Positions 1 through 6,513 of a stretch of 11,133 nucleotides of DNA are shown piece after piece. The stretch is from positions 1 to 11,133 of the forward strand of contig DASXRQ010000082.1 of the NCBI GenBank assembly GCA_036506495.1, given 5' to 3'. The notes under the pieces were generated by a model. It made no database searches. It was not told the DNA's origin and was given only the letters and a program-made list of their open reading frames with translations. A program made the translations under genes and the position numbers. The first letter of the stretch is position 1, and every line of letters begins with the position of its first letter. Origin of the DNA: DASXRC01 sp036506495. GTDB taxonomy: Bacteria; Actinomycetota; Actinomycetes; Mycobacteriales; Micromonosporaceae.

Positions 1-57
1 GCGAGGATGCGTTACCCATCGGGCACTGGCCACAGATCTGGCTACAGAAATAGACGA

Positions 58-90
58 AACGGCCTCCCAGACAATCTCTGGGAGGCCGTT
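58..90 (-). terminator. Terminator of the initiator tRNA gene
   Basis: A 13-bp perfect stem (58-70 with 78-90) with a 7-nt loop lies 5 nt beyond the encoded CCA end of the tRNA. Read on the minus strand it is followed by a moderately T-rich tail (TTCGTCTATTTCTG). Position and shape fit an intrinsic terminator for the tRNA transcript. The tail is not a strong T run, so the hairpin does most of the work. I recognise no gene in bases 1-57. Confidence 0.8.
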
Positions 91-95
91 CTATC

Positions 96-172
96 TGGTA
101 GCGGGGACAGGATTTGAACCTGCGACCTCTGGGTTATGAGCCCAGCGAGCTACCGAGCTGCTCCACCCCGCG
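96..172 (-). tRNA. Initiator tRNA-fMet (anticodon CAT)
   Basis: On the minus strand the 77-nt sequence folds as a complete cloverleaf with an encoded CCA (98-96). The acceptor arms are CGCGGGG and CCCCGCT, giving six GC pairs with position 1 unpaired (C1 opposite T72). The anticodon stem CTGGG/CCCAG encloses loop CTCATAA, so the anticodon is CAT. The T arm contains GGTTCAAATCC. Three consecutive G:C pairs next to the anticodon loop together with a mismatched 1:72 position are the classical marks of the initiator tRNA. These are recognised by methionyl-tRNA formyltransferase and by the ribosomal P site, and they exclude elongator tRNA-Met. It is a single gene with its own promoter and terminator. 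I am very sure of tRNA-Met and nearly as sure of the initiator type. Confidence 0.96.
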
Positions 173-184
173 TCGACTACAGCG

Positions 185-214
185 ACAGTAGCGCACCCGC
201 GGGCGTACCCGCAA
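185..214 (-). promoter_or_regulatory. Promoter of the initiator tRNA
   Basis: On the minus strand, TACTGT (plus 185-190) is a good actinobacterial -10 box (TANNNT). It lies 12 bp upstream of the mature tRNA 5' end, so transcription would start about 5-6 nt before the tRNA. TTGCGG (plus 209-214) with an 18-bp spacer is a fair -35. This fits a vegetative-sigma promoter giving a very short 5' leader that RNase P would remove. Confidence 0.6.
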
Positions 215-274
215 AATCGTGGCCGTGGCACGCGCCACCGCGACCGGTGCGCGGCCCCCGGCCCCGCGCGGCGC

Positions 275-360
275 TCGTCGATTATGGACTTCTGCGCCGA
301 TCATGGACCTGTTGTCGTGGATCAGAGATCAACAAGCGACAACAAGTCCATGATCGACGA
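275..360. repeat. Composite intergenic inverted repeat (GATCATGGACTTGTTG type)
   Basis: Two arms, 299-317 and 337-355, are inverted copies matching at 18 of 19 positions around a 19-nt loop. A third, shorter copy (275-291, TCGTCGATTATGGACTT) lies outside in the same orientation as the left arm. It matches the extended right arm 344-360 in inverted orientation at 16 of 17 positions. The same right arm can therefore pair with either of two left arms. The element lies in the noncoding gap between the 3' end of the UPF0182 gene and the tRNA promoter. It could terminate the long minus-strand transcript, but it has no T tract. It looks like a member of a dispersed palindromic repeat family. The rest of 173-274 is very GC-rich and holds only the tRNA promoter. 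Confidence 0.8.
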
Positions 361-368
361 AAGCGGAC

Positions 369-401
369 GAACGAGCGAAGAACGAGCGACGAAGGAGCGC
401 T
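369..401. repeat. 11-bp tandem repeat, three units
   Basis: Three consecutive 11-bp units start at 369, 380 and 391: GAACGAGCGAA, GAACGAGCGAC and GAAGGAGCGCT. The last unit runs into the stop codon of the UPF0182 gene (402-400, minus strand). The period is exact but the array is very short. I see no protein or RNA role for it. Confidence 0.6.
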
Positions 402-3360
402 AGCCGCCGGGTGAGGCCGACGGGGTCGGCGTGGCCGAGCTGCCGCCGGCGCCGCGCGACGCGTTCTGGAACGCGGTCATCGCGTCGCCGAGGGCCTTCA
501 GCGCCTTGCCGTACCGCTCGGGGTCGCCGGAGGCCTGCGCGGCACGAACCTCGTTGATGGCGGCGTTGAGGTTCTGCGCCGCCTGCGCGAGCTCGGGAGT
601 CAGCGTCTGCCCGCCACCGACAGGCGGCGGCTGCCCGCCCTGGGGCGACGTCGGTGGGGCGCCGGCCTTGCCCGCGGCGACCAGCCCGTCGACACCCTCC
701 TTCACGGTATTGGCCAGCACGACGTACTCCCCGTACGACATCAACACCTTCTGCATGAGCGGGTACGCGTTCTCCTGGCTGCGCTTGACGTAGACGGGCT
801 CGACGTAGAGCATCCCGTCGGCAAACGGCAGGGACAGCAGGTTGCCGTACAGCACCTGCGATCCGCCGAGCGACGACTGCAGCAGGTTGAGCTGGGGCGC
901 GATCGCCTGGTTGGTCGTCATCTTCTGGTGCACCTGCACGGGGCCGGCGACCGCCGTGTCGTCCGGCAGCTCCAGTACCTCCAGGCTGGGTTTGCCGTCC
1001 ACGTACGACCCGGAGATCAACGCGGCCAGGTTGAGCCGGTTCACCGGCGTGACCGCGCTCGTGAGCTGGAACCGTGGCGCCTGCTGGCCGGGCAGCTCGG
1101 TGAGCAGGTAGTACGGCGGCTGATTGAGCCCGGCGTCTGGGTTCGACGGGTTGCGGGGGACCTGCCAGAAGTCCTGCCCTGAGAAGAACTGCTCCGGCTC
1201 GGTCACGTGGAACTTCGCCAGCAGGTTCCGCTGCACCTTGAAGAGGTCCTCCGGGTAGCGGAAGTGGTCGAGCAGCTCCGGTGGGATCTTCGATCGCGGC
1301 TGGATCAGGTGGCCGCCGAACGCCGCGTTCCACGCCTTGAGCACCGGGTCGCTGTCGTCGAACCCGTAGAGCGTGACCGTTCCGTCGTACGCGTCGACGG
1401 TCGCCTTCACAGAGTTGCGGATGTAGTTGACGCTCTGCCGCGCGAGCGCGAACGTCCCCCGGTTGGTCAGCGCGTCGGTGGTCTCCTGGCCCAGGTTGAC
1501 GCGCTGGGCGTACGGGTAGGTGGACGCGGTCGTGTAACCGTCCACGATCCACACGATCCGGCCGCCGACCACCGCCGGGTACGGATCGCCGTCGAGCGTG
1601 AGGAACGGCGCAACCTTCTGAACGCGCGAGCGCGGATCCCGCACGTACATCAACCGCGAGTTCTTGTTGATCGCGTCGGAGAGCAGGAAGTTCCCCTCGC
1701 GGTACTTCACCGCGTACAGCAGCCTGCGCGCGAACGAGTTCACCGGTACGCCACCGGAGCCCTCGTACGTGTAGTACTGGTCCCCGGACGTGCTCGGCCG
1801 GTCGAACTCGACGTTCCGGTCGGGTTTGTTCTGCCCGACGATGGCGTAGTCGCCACCCTCCTCGCCGATCGTCTCCCCGTAGTAGATGCGCGGCTGGGAG
1901 ACCGACAGCAGCTCGGTGGGCGAGGCGCAGTCCTGGCCCTGGTTCTGGCCCGCGTTCTGCTGCTGCTGGCCCAGGAAGCCGGATACGAAGTACGGCTGGC
2001 CGTTGCACACGATCCGGTTGGCCGGCGCGGCGACCAGTCCGTACCCGTGGGTGAACACCGTGTGGCGGTTGAGCCACTTGCTCTGCTGGGCGGTCAGCTC
2101 CCGGTAGTTGACCTCCCGCATGCCGACCACGTAGTCCTGCAGCTGATCGTTGATCACGTACCGGTCGATGTTCAGCTTGTCGCCGAAGTCGTAGAAGCCG
2201 CGGACCTGCTGTAGCTGCGTATACGTCTCGGCCACCAGCTGCGGATCGAGCAGCCGGACGTTCGGTACGACCGCCTTGTCGGTGGCGAGGCTCGCGGGCG
2301 GCACCGGGTTGCGGCCGGCGTACGCGCTCGTCTTGACCTGTTCGAGCCCGTACGCCTGGCGGGTCGCGGCGATGCTGCGCGCGATGTACGGCGCCTCCTT
2401 GTCCCGCGGCGTCGGGTTGACCGTGAACGTCTGCACGGCCCACGGGTAGATGCCGCCGATGGCCACCGCGGCGATGCCCAGCAGGCCGAGCGCGACACCG
2501 GGCCAGACCAGGTTGCGAATCACCGCGTTGGAGAACACGACGATCGCGACCGTCACGATGATCGCCAGGTAGGTCAGGATCTCCTTGGCCGTCAGCAGCG
2601 CGTTCACGTCGGCGTACCCGGCGCCGTACACCTGGGTGCCCTCGTTGAAGTCCAGCAGCATGCCCCGCCGGTCGAGGATGTACGCGATCGCCTTGAACGC
2701 GACGAACAGCGCCACGAGCGTCGTCAGGTGGGCGCGCGCCGCGTTGGTAATCCGGTCGCCGGCGCCGGTCAGCCGCACGCCGCCGAACACGTAGTGCACG
2801 CCGAGCGCGCCGAGGATCGACAGCACGGCGGTGGTGAACCCCACACCGAGCAGGTACCGCCAGAACGGGTACCTGAAGACGTAGAAGCCGATGTCCACAT
2901 GGAACTGAGGATCCTTGACGCCGAATGACTGGGCGTGGCTGAACAGCATCCACTCCGCCCAGTGCCCCTGCGCGGACAGGCCGGCGAACAGCCCCACGAT
3001 CGCGGCGATGACGCCGATCCACAGACCGATCCGCGGGGCGATCGCCAGCCGGTAGCGCTCGAGGGTGGCCTGCTCGGGCGAGTGCGGCCGGAGCAGCGGG
3101 CGCAGCCGGTACGCCAGGTACAGGTTGCCGGCCACGAACAGCGCCATGCCGAGACCGACCAGCACGAAGAGGAGGATCCGGGTGGTGAGCATGCGGGAGA
3201 AGACCTCGGTGTGGTCGACCTCGCGGAACCACAGCCAGTCCGTCCAACCGTCGACCACCCAGCCGAGCAGCGTAAAGAAGAGGAATATCCCGACCAGTAC
3301 GCCGATAGTGACGCGGCCACGGCGGCTCATCCGGGGCAGTGGGCTGTTGCGAATGACCAC
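400..3360 (-). CDS. UPF0182 family integral membrane protein
   Basis: A large protein of unknown function (986 aa) of the UPF0182 family (COG1615), close to the usual length of about 1000 residues. The N-terminal third has about seven hydrophobic segments, near residues 18-38, 59-83, 110-129, 166-192, 211-230, 259-278 and 284-306. A long, mainly extracytoplasmic region follows with family-like stretches such as GFYDFGDKLNIDRY, HGYGLVAAPANR and QPRIYYGE. The tail is low complexity, rich in Pro, Gly, Gln, Ser and Thr. I chose the GTG at 3360 because GGAG lies 6 nt upstream and this gives a short cytoplasmic N terminus before TM1. An ATG at codon 11 (MSRRGRV) is the alternative. The frame stays open upstream to 3504, but that extension lacks the family pattern. 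The gene is codirectional with the PDZ/Lon-like gene, 106 bp downstream of it, a pairing I recall in mycobacteria (Rv3193c-Rv3194c). The family is certain; the function is unknown. Confidence 0.95.
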   Translation of the reverse strand: MVIRNSPLPRMSRRGRVTIGVLVGIFLFFTLLGWVVDGWTDWLWFREVDHTEVFSRMLTTRILLFVLVGLGMALFVAGNLYLAYRLRPLLRPHSPEQATLERYRLAIAPRIGLWIGVIAAIVGLFAGLSAQGHWAEWMLFSHAQSFGVKDPQFHVDIGFYVFRYPFWRYLLGVGFTTAVLSILGALGVHYVFGGVRLTGAGDRITNAARAHLTTLVALFVAFKAIAYILDRRGMLLDFNEGTQVYGAGYADVNALLTAKEILTYLAIIVTVAIVVFSNAVIRNLVWPGVALGLLGIAAVAIGGIYPWAVQTFTVNPTPRDKEAPYIARSIAATRQAYGLEQVKTSAYAGRNPVPPASLATDKAVVPNVRLLDPQLVAETYTQLQQVRGFYDFGDKLNIDRYVINDQLQDYVVGMREVNYRELTAQQSKWLNRHTVFTHGYGLVAAPANRIVCNGQPYFVSGFLGQQQQNAGQNQGQDCASPTELLSVSQPRIYYGETIGEEGGDYAIVGQNKPDRNVEFDRPSTSGDQYYTYEGSGGVPVNSFARRLLYAVKYREGNFLLSDAINKNSRLMYVRDPRSRVQKVAPFLTLDGDPYPAVVGGRIVWIVDGYTTASTYPYAQRVNLGQETTDALTNRGTFALARQSVNYIRNSVKATVDAYDGTVTLYGFDDSDPVLKAWNAAFGGHLIQPRSKIPPELLDHFRYPEDLFKVQRNLLAKFHVTEPEQFFSGQDFWQVPRNPSNPDAGLNQPPYYLLTELPGQQAPRFQLTSAVTPVNRLNLAALISGSYVDGKPSLEVLELPDDTAVAGPVQVHQKMTTNQAIAPQLNLLQSSLGGSQVLYGNLLSLPFADGMLYVEPVYVKRSQENAYPLMQKVLMSYGEYVVLANTVKEGVDGLVAAGKAGAPPTSPQGGQPPPVGGGQTLTPELAQAAQNLNAAINEVRAAQASGDPERYGKALKALGDAMTAFQNASRGAGGSSATPTPSASPGG

Positions 3361-3423
3361 GTTCAGCTCCGCATGCTCGTCATCGATGACCACCGTCCGA
3401 CCGCTGCCAACCGGCGAAAGATC

Positions 3424-3429
3424 ACCGTA
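3424..3429 (-). promoter_or_regulatory. Candidate -10 box for the UPF0182 gene
   Basis: The 106-bp gap 3361-3466 contains TACGGT on the minus strand, matching TANNNT, about 63 bp before the GTG start. There is no good -35; TGGACG lies 15 bp upstream, which is too close. The gene may instead be read through from the upstream PDZ gene. Confidence 0.3.
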
Positions 3430-3466
3430 CACCGGGCGATCAGGCGTCCAGCGTACGGCGGTGCGG

Positions 3467-4483
3467 CTATTCGGCGGTGCACGGCGTCGGCGCGCGGCCG
3501 GCACGTACTGCGCTCAATGCGTCCAGCGCCTGCCCGAGGGTGCTGACCTTGGCCATCGTGAGCCCCGGCTGGGCGTTCTTGAGGGCCTCGGCGCAGTTGT
3601 CAGCCGGCACCAGGAAGACGGATGCCCCGGCCTCGTGGGCACCGACGAGCTTCTGCGGGATCCCACCGATCGGCCCGATGATCCCCTCGTCGTCGATGGT
3701 CCCCGTGCCGGCGATGACCTTCCCGCCGGTCAGGTCCTCGGGCCGCAGCTTGTCCACGATGCCGAGCGTGAACATGAGGCCCGCGCTGGGCCCGCCGATG
3801 TTGGCGAGATCGATCTTGATCTTGAACGGGTGCGGCTGCCGCTGCTCGATCTCGACCCCGATGCGGGGTGGGTCACCGGCCGTGGTGATCGTGGCGGTCG
3901 CCGGCTTCCCGGCGCGGGTGTAGCCGATGGTGAGCGCAGTCCCGGCCGGATGTGCCCGGATCAGGTTCGTCAGCTTCTGCGCGCTCGTGACGGCCTGACC
4001 GTTGACCGTCGTGAGCACGTCGCCGGCGCGCAGCGTCCCCTCGGCCGCACCACCCGGGACGACCTTGGTGACCACCACCTGGACGGGGTAGCCGAGCTCG
4101 CGCAGCGCGGCCGTCTCGGCGCTCGTCTGTGACAGCTGGAACTCCTCCTGGTTCCGCTGCTCGGACTGCCGATCGGTCTCGCCCGGCGGGTAGTACAGCT
4201 CGCGCGGCACAACAGCCTCGTCCCGGTCGAACCACCCGCGGATCGCGCGGACCAGGTAGACCTTCTTCAGCACGCCGACCGTCGTGAGCCGCAGCTGCCC
4301 GGCCGACGTGGAGGTCGAGGCGCCGTCGACCTCGATCACGTCCTTGCCGTTCTCGATGCCGAGGGTGTTCACGGTCGGACCCGGGCCGAGCACGACGTAC
4401 GGAACCGGGGCGTTGACGATGCCGAGGCTGAGCAGGGCGGTGATGATCGCGCCGAGGAGCACCGTCGCGCCACGAGGATTCAT
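3467..4483 (-). CDS. Membrane-anchored PDZ / Lon-like (S16) serine protease
   Basis: A protein of 338 aa. Residues 7-25 form one N-terminal membrane anchor without a lipobox, so the rest is probably extracytoplasmic. A PDZ domain covers about 135-210 (VPGGAAEGTLRAGDVLTTVNG). A C-terminal Lon-type proteolytic domain covers about 225-325. It keeps the serine of GGPSAG (S233) and the lysine of GGIPQK (K278), the Ser-Lys dyad of peptidase family S16, but has no AAA+ ATPase. This is the architecture of Bacillus YlbL and of mycobacterial Rv3194c-type proteins. The role is inferred as ATP-independent cleavage of membrane or secreted proteins; the substrate is unknown. The start is ATG 4483. No Shine-Dalgarno is evident, but a -10 box sits 7 nt upstream, suggesting a leaderless mRNA. 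The open frame further upstream overlaps the divergent gene and is rejected. It lies directly upstream of the UPF0182 gene. Confidence 0.93.
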   Translation of the reverse strand: MNPRGATVLLGAIITALLSLGIVNAPVPYVVLGPGPTVNTLGIENGKDVIEVDGASTSTSAGQLRLTTVGVLKKVYLVRAIRGWFDRDEAVVPRELYYPPGETDRQSEQRNQEEFQLSQTSAETAALRELGYPVQVVVTKVVPGGAAEGTLRAGDVLTTVNGQAVTSAQKLTNLIRAHPAGTALTIGYTRAGKPATATITTAGDPPRIGVEIEQRQPHPFKIKIDLANIGGPSAGLMFTLGIVDKLRPEDLTGGKVIAGTGTIDDEGIIGPIGGIPQKLVGAHEAGASVFLVPADNCAEALKNAQPGLTMAKVSTLGQALDALSAVRAGRAPTPCTAE

Positions 4484-4490
4484 GACGGCG

Positions 4491-4496
4491 AGCCTA
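4491..4496 (-). promoter_or_regulatory. -10 box of the PDZ/S16 gene (leaderless)
   Basis: TAGGCT on the minus strand ends 7 nt before the ATG at 4483. That places the expected transcription start at or within 1-2 nt of the A of the start codon. No ribosome binding site is visible, consistent with leaderless translation, which is common in actinobacteria. No convincing -35 is present. Confidence 0.5.
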
Positions 4497-4560
4497 GCGA
4501 GCGTCCCTGAGTTCACCCTGAGCTGATCCTCGGCCGGCGGCCTGACGACATTTCTGCGCG

Positions 4561-4566
4561 TACGGT
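4561..4566 (+). promoter_or_regulatory. -10 box of the DUF2342 gene (leaderless)
   Basis: TACGGT ends 7 nt before the GTG at 4574, so transcription should begin at the start codon itself. No Shine-Dalgarno lies in the gap. A TGACG at 4543-4547 is too close (13-14 bp) to be a normal -35. Confidence 0.5.
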
Positions 4567-4573
4567 TGAACAC

Positions 4574-5791
4574 GTGCCCGAGATCCCCTTCGGCTTTGCC
4601 CTCCCGGGTGGCGAGCCACCGGACCCGAACGATCCGCAGCAGATGCAGCAGTTCCTCGCACAGCTGCAACAGCTGCTCGCGACGGCGCCCGGTGAGGGAC
4701 CGGTCAACTGGGACCTCGCCCGCCAGGTCGCGGCGAGCCACCTCAACACCGTCGGCGACCCGGCCGCCAGCCCGTTCGAGCGGCACGCGGTCGACGAGGC
4801 GCTGCGGCTTGCCGACCTGTGGCTGGAGCCCACGTCCGCGCTTCCGTCGGGCATCCGTACGACCGTCGCGTGGACCCGCAACGAGTGGATCTACAACACG
4901 CTCGACGTGTGGCGGAAGCTCTGCGACCCGGTCGCCGCCCGGATGGTGGCCGCGATGGGTGACCTCGTCCCCGAGGAGGCGCGGGACCAGCTGGGCCCGA
5001 TGCAGTCGATGGTCGCGACGCTGGGCGGCGCGCTGTTCGGCGGGCAGCTCGGCCAGGCCCTGGGATCACTCGCCGCCGAGGTGCTCTCCGCCGGCGACAT
5101 CGGGCTGCCGCTCGGACCGGCCGGCTCTGCCGCGCTCCTCCCGGCCAATATCAGCGAGTACGGCAAGGGTCTGGAGATCGGCCAGGACGAGGTACGCCTG
5201 TACGTGGCGCTGCGGGAAGCCGCCCACCAGCGGCTCTTCGAGCACGTGCCGTGGCTGCGCGGGCACGTGCTCACGGCGGTCGAGGCATACGCGGCGGGCA
5301 TCAAGATCAATCGCGAGGCGGTCGAGGAGGCGATGGGCCGGCTCGACCCGTCCGACCCGGAGTCCATGCGCGAGCTGCAGCTCGAGGGCATCTTCACGCC
5401 GGACGACTCGCCACAGCAGCAGGCCGCGCTCGCCCGCCTGGAGACCGCGCTCGCGCTCGTCGAGGGCTGGGTCTGCCAGGTGGTCGACGCCGCGGCCGCC
5501 GACCGGCTGCCCAACCTGGTTCGCCTCGGCGAGGCGTTCCGACGCCGGCGCGCCGCGGGTGGGCCGGCCGAGCAGACGTTTGCCGCGCTGGTAGGGCTCG
5601 AGCTGCGACCGCGCCGGTTGCGCGAGGCGAACGCGTTGTGGGCCGCACTTACCGAGCACCGCGGCATCGAGGGCCGGGACGCGCTGTGGGGCCACCCCGA
5701 CCTGCTTCCGTCCGACGAGGACTTCGCCGACCCGGAGGGGTTCGCTCGTTCGCAGCTGGACCTGGGCGACCTGCGCGACCTGGGCCTCTGA
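4574..5791 (+). CDS. DUF2342 family putative zinc-dependent metalloprotease
   Basis: A protein of 405 aa resembling the actinobacterial DUF2342 family, annotated as zinc-dependent metalloprotease or putative hydrolase and related to F420-biosynthesis-associated proteins; I recall Rv3195 as the mycobacterial equivalent. The N terminus is a Pro/Gln-rich linker with PFGFALPG (5-12) and repeated QQ-containing turns. The middle has a Gly-rich hydrophobic stretch (ATLGGALFGGQLGQALG, 148-164). The likely metal site is REAAHQRLFEHVPWLRGH (214-231), an ExxH core (E215, H218) followed by H224 and H231. The family term EGWV occurs at 297-300. There is no signal peptide, so it is probably cytoplasmic. 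The start is the GTG at 4574, with a -10 box 7 nt upstream and no Shine-Dalgarno, suggesting a leaderless mRNA. It is divergent from the PDZ/S16 gene across 90 bp. Family membership is good; peptidase activity is by family annotation only and the substrate is unknown. Confidence 0.88.
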   Translation: MPEIPFGFALPGGEPPDPNDPQQMQQFLAQLQQLLATAPGEGPVNWDLARQVAASHLNTVGDPAASPFERHAVDEALRLADLWLEPTSALPSGIRTTVAWTRNEWIYNTLDVWRKLCDPVAARMVAAMGDLVPEEARDQLGPMQSMVATLGGALFGGQLGQALGSLAAEVLSAGDIGLPLGPAGSAALLPANISEYGKGLEIGQDEVRLYVALREAAHQRLFEHVPWLRGHVLTAVEAYAAGIKINREAVEEAMGRLDPSDPESMRELQLEGIFTPDDSPQQQAALARLETALALVEGWVCQVVDAAAADRLPNLVRLGEAFRRRRAAGGPAEQTFAALVGLELRPRRLREANALWAALTEHRGIEGRDALWGHPDLLPSDEDFADPEGFARSQLDLGDLRDLGL

Positions 5792-5801
5792 CCGCCTTTA
5801 C

Positions 5802-5869
5802 CGAGTCGATCTAGAGCGAATGCTGGCTAGTCGATCTCTGGTCACCAGTTTTAGCCCTAGATCGACTCG
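5802..5869. repeat. Palindromic element between convergent genes
   Basis: A perfect 13-bp inverted repeat (CGAGTCGATCTAG at 5802-5814, its complement at 5857-5869) encloses a 42-nt loop. The loop has a second, smaller dyad (CTGGT/ACCAG, 5838-5848) and another CTAGTCGATCT motif repeating the left arm. It lies in the 99-bp gap between two convergent genes, so it can end transcription from both sides, although there is no T tract. It is less GC-rich than its surroundings and looks like a dispersed intergenic repeat rather than a plain terminator. Confidence 0.75.
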
Positions 5870-5890
5870 AAGGGGAGGGGATCAAAGGCG

Positions 5891-6490
5891 TCAAGCGGAG
5901 AGCAGCGCCCGGGTCGCGTCCCAGCCCTCCAGCGCCGGGTCGAGCCCGGCCAGGTCCTCCGGCGCCCGCATCCGCCGCCAGCTCGGGGCGGCCGCCACGT
6001 CACCCGGCCTGGGTGCGGCCGCGCGCAACTCGCGCAGCGATCCCGCGTCGAGATCCGTCTCCGGCAGCCAGTCCGGCGGTGGCAACCGGGCGGCCACGCC
6101 GAGCAGTCCGGCGCCGTCGCGGTCGGCCGTCGCGACCGAGAGGGTACGCGTAGTGAGCGGCCGTAACAGCTTGCCGACCAGGAGTCCCGGCAGGTCGGGG
6201 GCGTCCCCGGCGAGCGCGACCGCCTCGGCGTACCCGTCGGCCTCGGCGGCGCGGAAGACGGAGCGCAGGTGGAGCGCGGGCACCTCGTACACCGGCATGC
6301 CCGGCCACGCGACGGCCTCGGCGAGCCCGCGGTCCCCCGCCATGACGGCGATTGCCGGCTCGATCTCCTGCAGCGTCGCGAGCAGGTCGACCACGTCCTC
6401 GGCGAGCGCATGTCGCCAGGCGGCCGGGTCGACGCCGGGCGGGTGCCAGCTCACCGGACCGAGCACGACGATCGCGACGCGTCGGGGCAC
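5891..6490 (-). CDS. Unrecognised protein, possibly GT-A/nucleotidyltransferase-like
   Basis: A 199-aa protein I do not firmly recognise. It begins with a hydrophobic beta strand (RRVAIVVLG, 3-11) followed by a helix and strand (EPAIAVMAGDRG, 44-55). It has AGDAPDLPGLLVGKLLRPL (94-112). The GDAPDLP turn resembles the metal/nucleotide-binding motif of CofC, MobA and DUF2064-type transferases, as does the later LLGVAARLP stretch. Missing is the usual N-terminal Gly-rich nucleotide loop (GGxSxRMG), so a catalytic role is doubtful. The start is the GTG at 6490, with a -10 box 6 nt upstream and no Shine-Dalgarno, again suggesting leaderless expression. It lies 23 bp downstream of the metallopeptidase gene on the same strand and may also be read from it. 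Being a gene is well supported by coding bias and position; the function is a weak guess. Confidence 0.8.
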   Translation of the reverse strand: MPRRVAIVVLGPVSWHPPGVDPAAWRHALAEDVVDLLATLQEIEPAIAVMAGDRGLAEAVAWPGMPVYEVPALHLRSVFRAAEADGYAEAVALAGDAPDLPGLLVGKLLRPLTTRTLSVATADRDGAGLLGVAARLPPPDWLPETDLDAGSLRELRAAAPRPGDVAAAPSWRRMRAPEDLAGLDPALEGWDATRALLSA

Positions 6491-6496
6491 CGGCCC

Positions 6497-6502
6497 AGGC
6501 TA
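6497..6502 (-). promoter_or_regulatory. -10 box upstream of the 199-aa gene
   Basis: TAGCCT on the minus strand ends 6 nt before the GTG at 6490, in the 23-bp gap after the metallopeptidase stop. The spacing puts the transcript start on the start codon. This would let the gene be expressed separately from its upstream neighbour. Confidence 0.4.
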
Positions 6503-6513
6503 GTACGCGTGCC

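Noticed and set aside
275..360. Attachment site or integrated element beside the tRNA
   Set aside because: There is no direct repeat of the tRNA 3' end and no integrase gene. The repeat lies on the 5' side of the tRNA, not at its 3' end.
1207..2214. A 335-codon plus-strand frame opposite UPF0182
   Set aside because: Antisense shadow with Val/Arg-rich low-complexity composition and no ribosome binding site.
329..3247. A 972-codon open frame on the minus strand overlapping the UPF0182 gene
   Set aside because: It is a frame shadow of the UPF0182 gene created by high GC. Its product is Arg/Pro-rich with no family pattern, whereas the other frame gives a clear UPF0182 protein.
4484..4786. N-terminal extension of the PDZ/S16 gene to 4786
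   Set aside because: It would run into the divergent DUF2342 coding region and bury the membrane anchor inside the protein. ATG 4483 has a correctly spaced -10 box.
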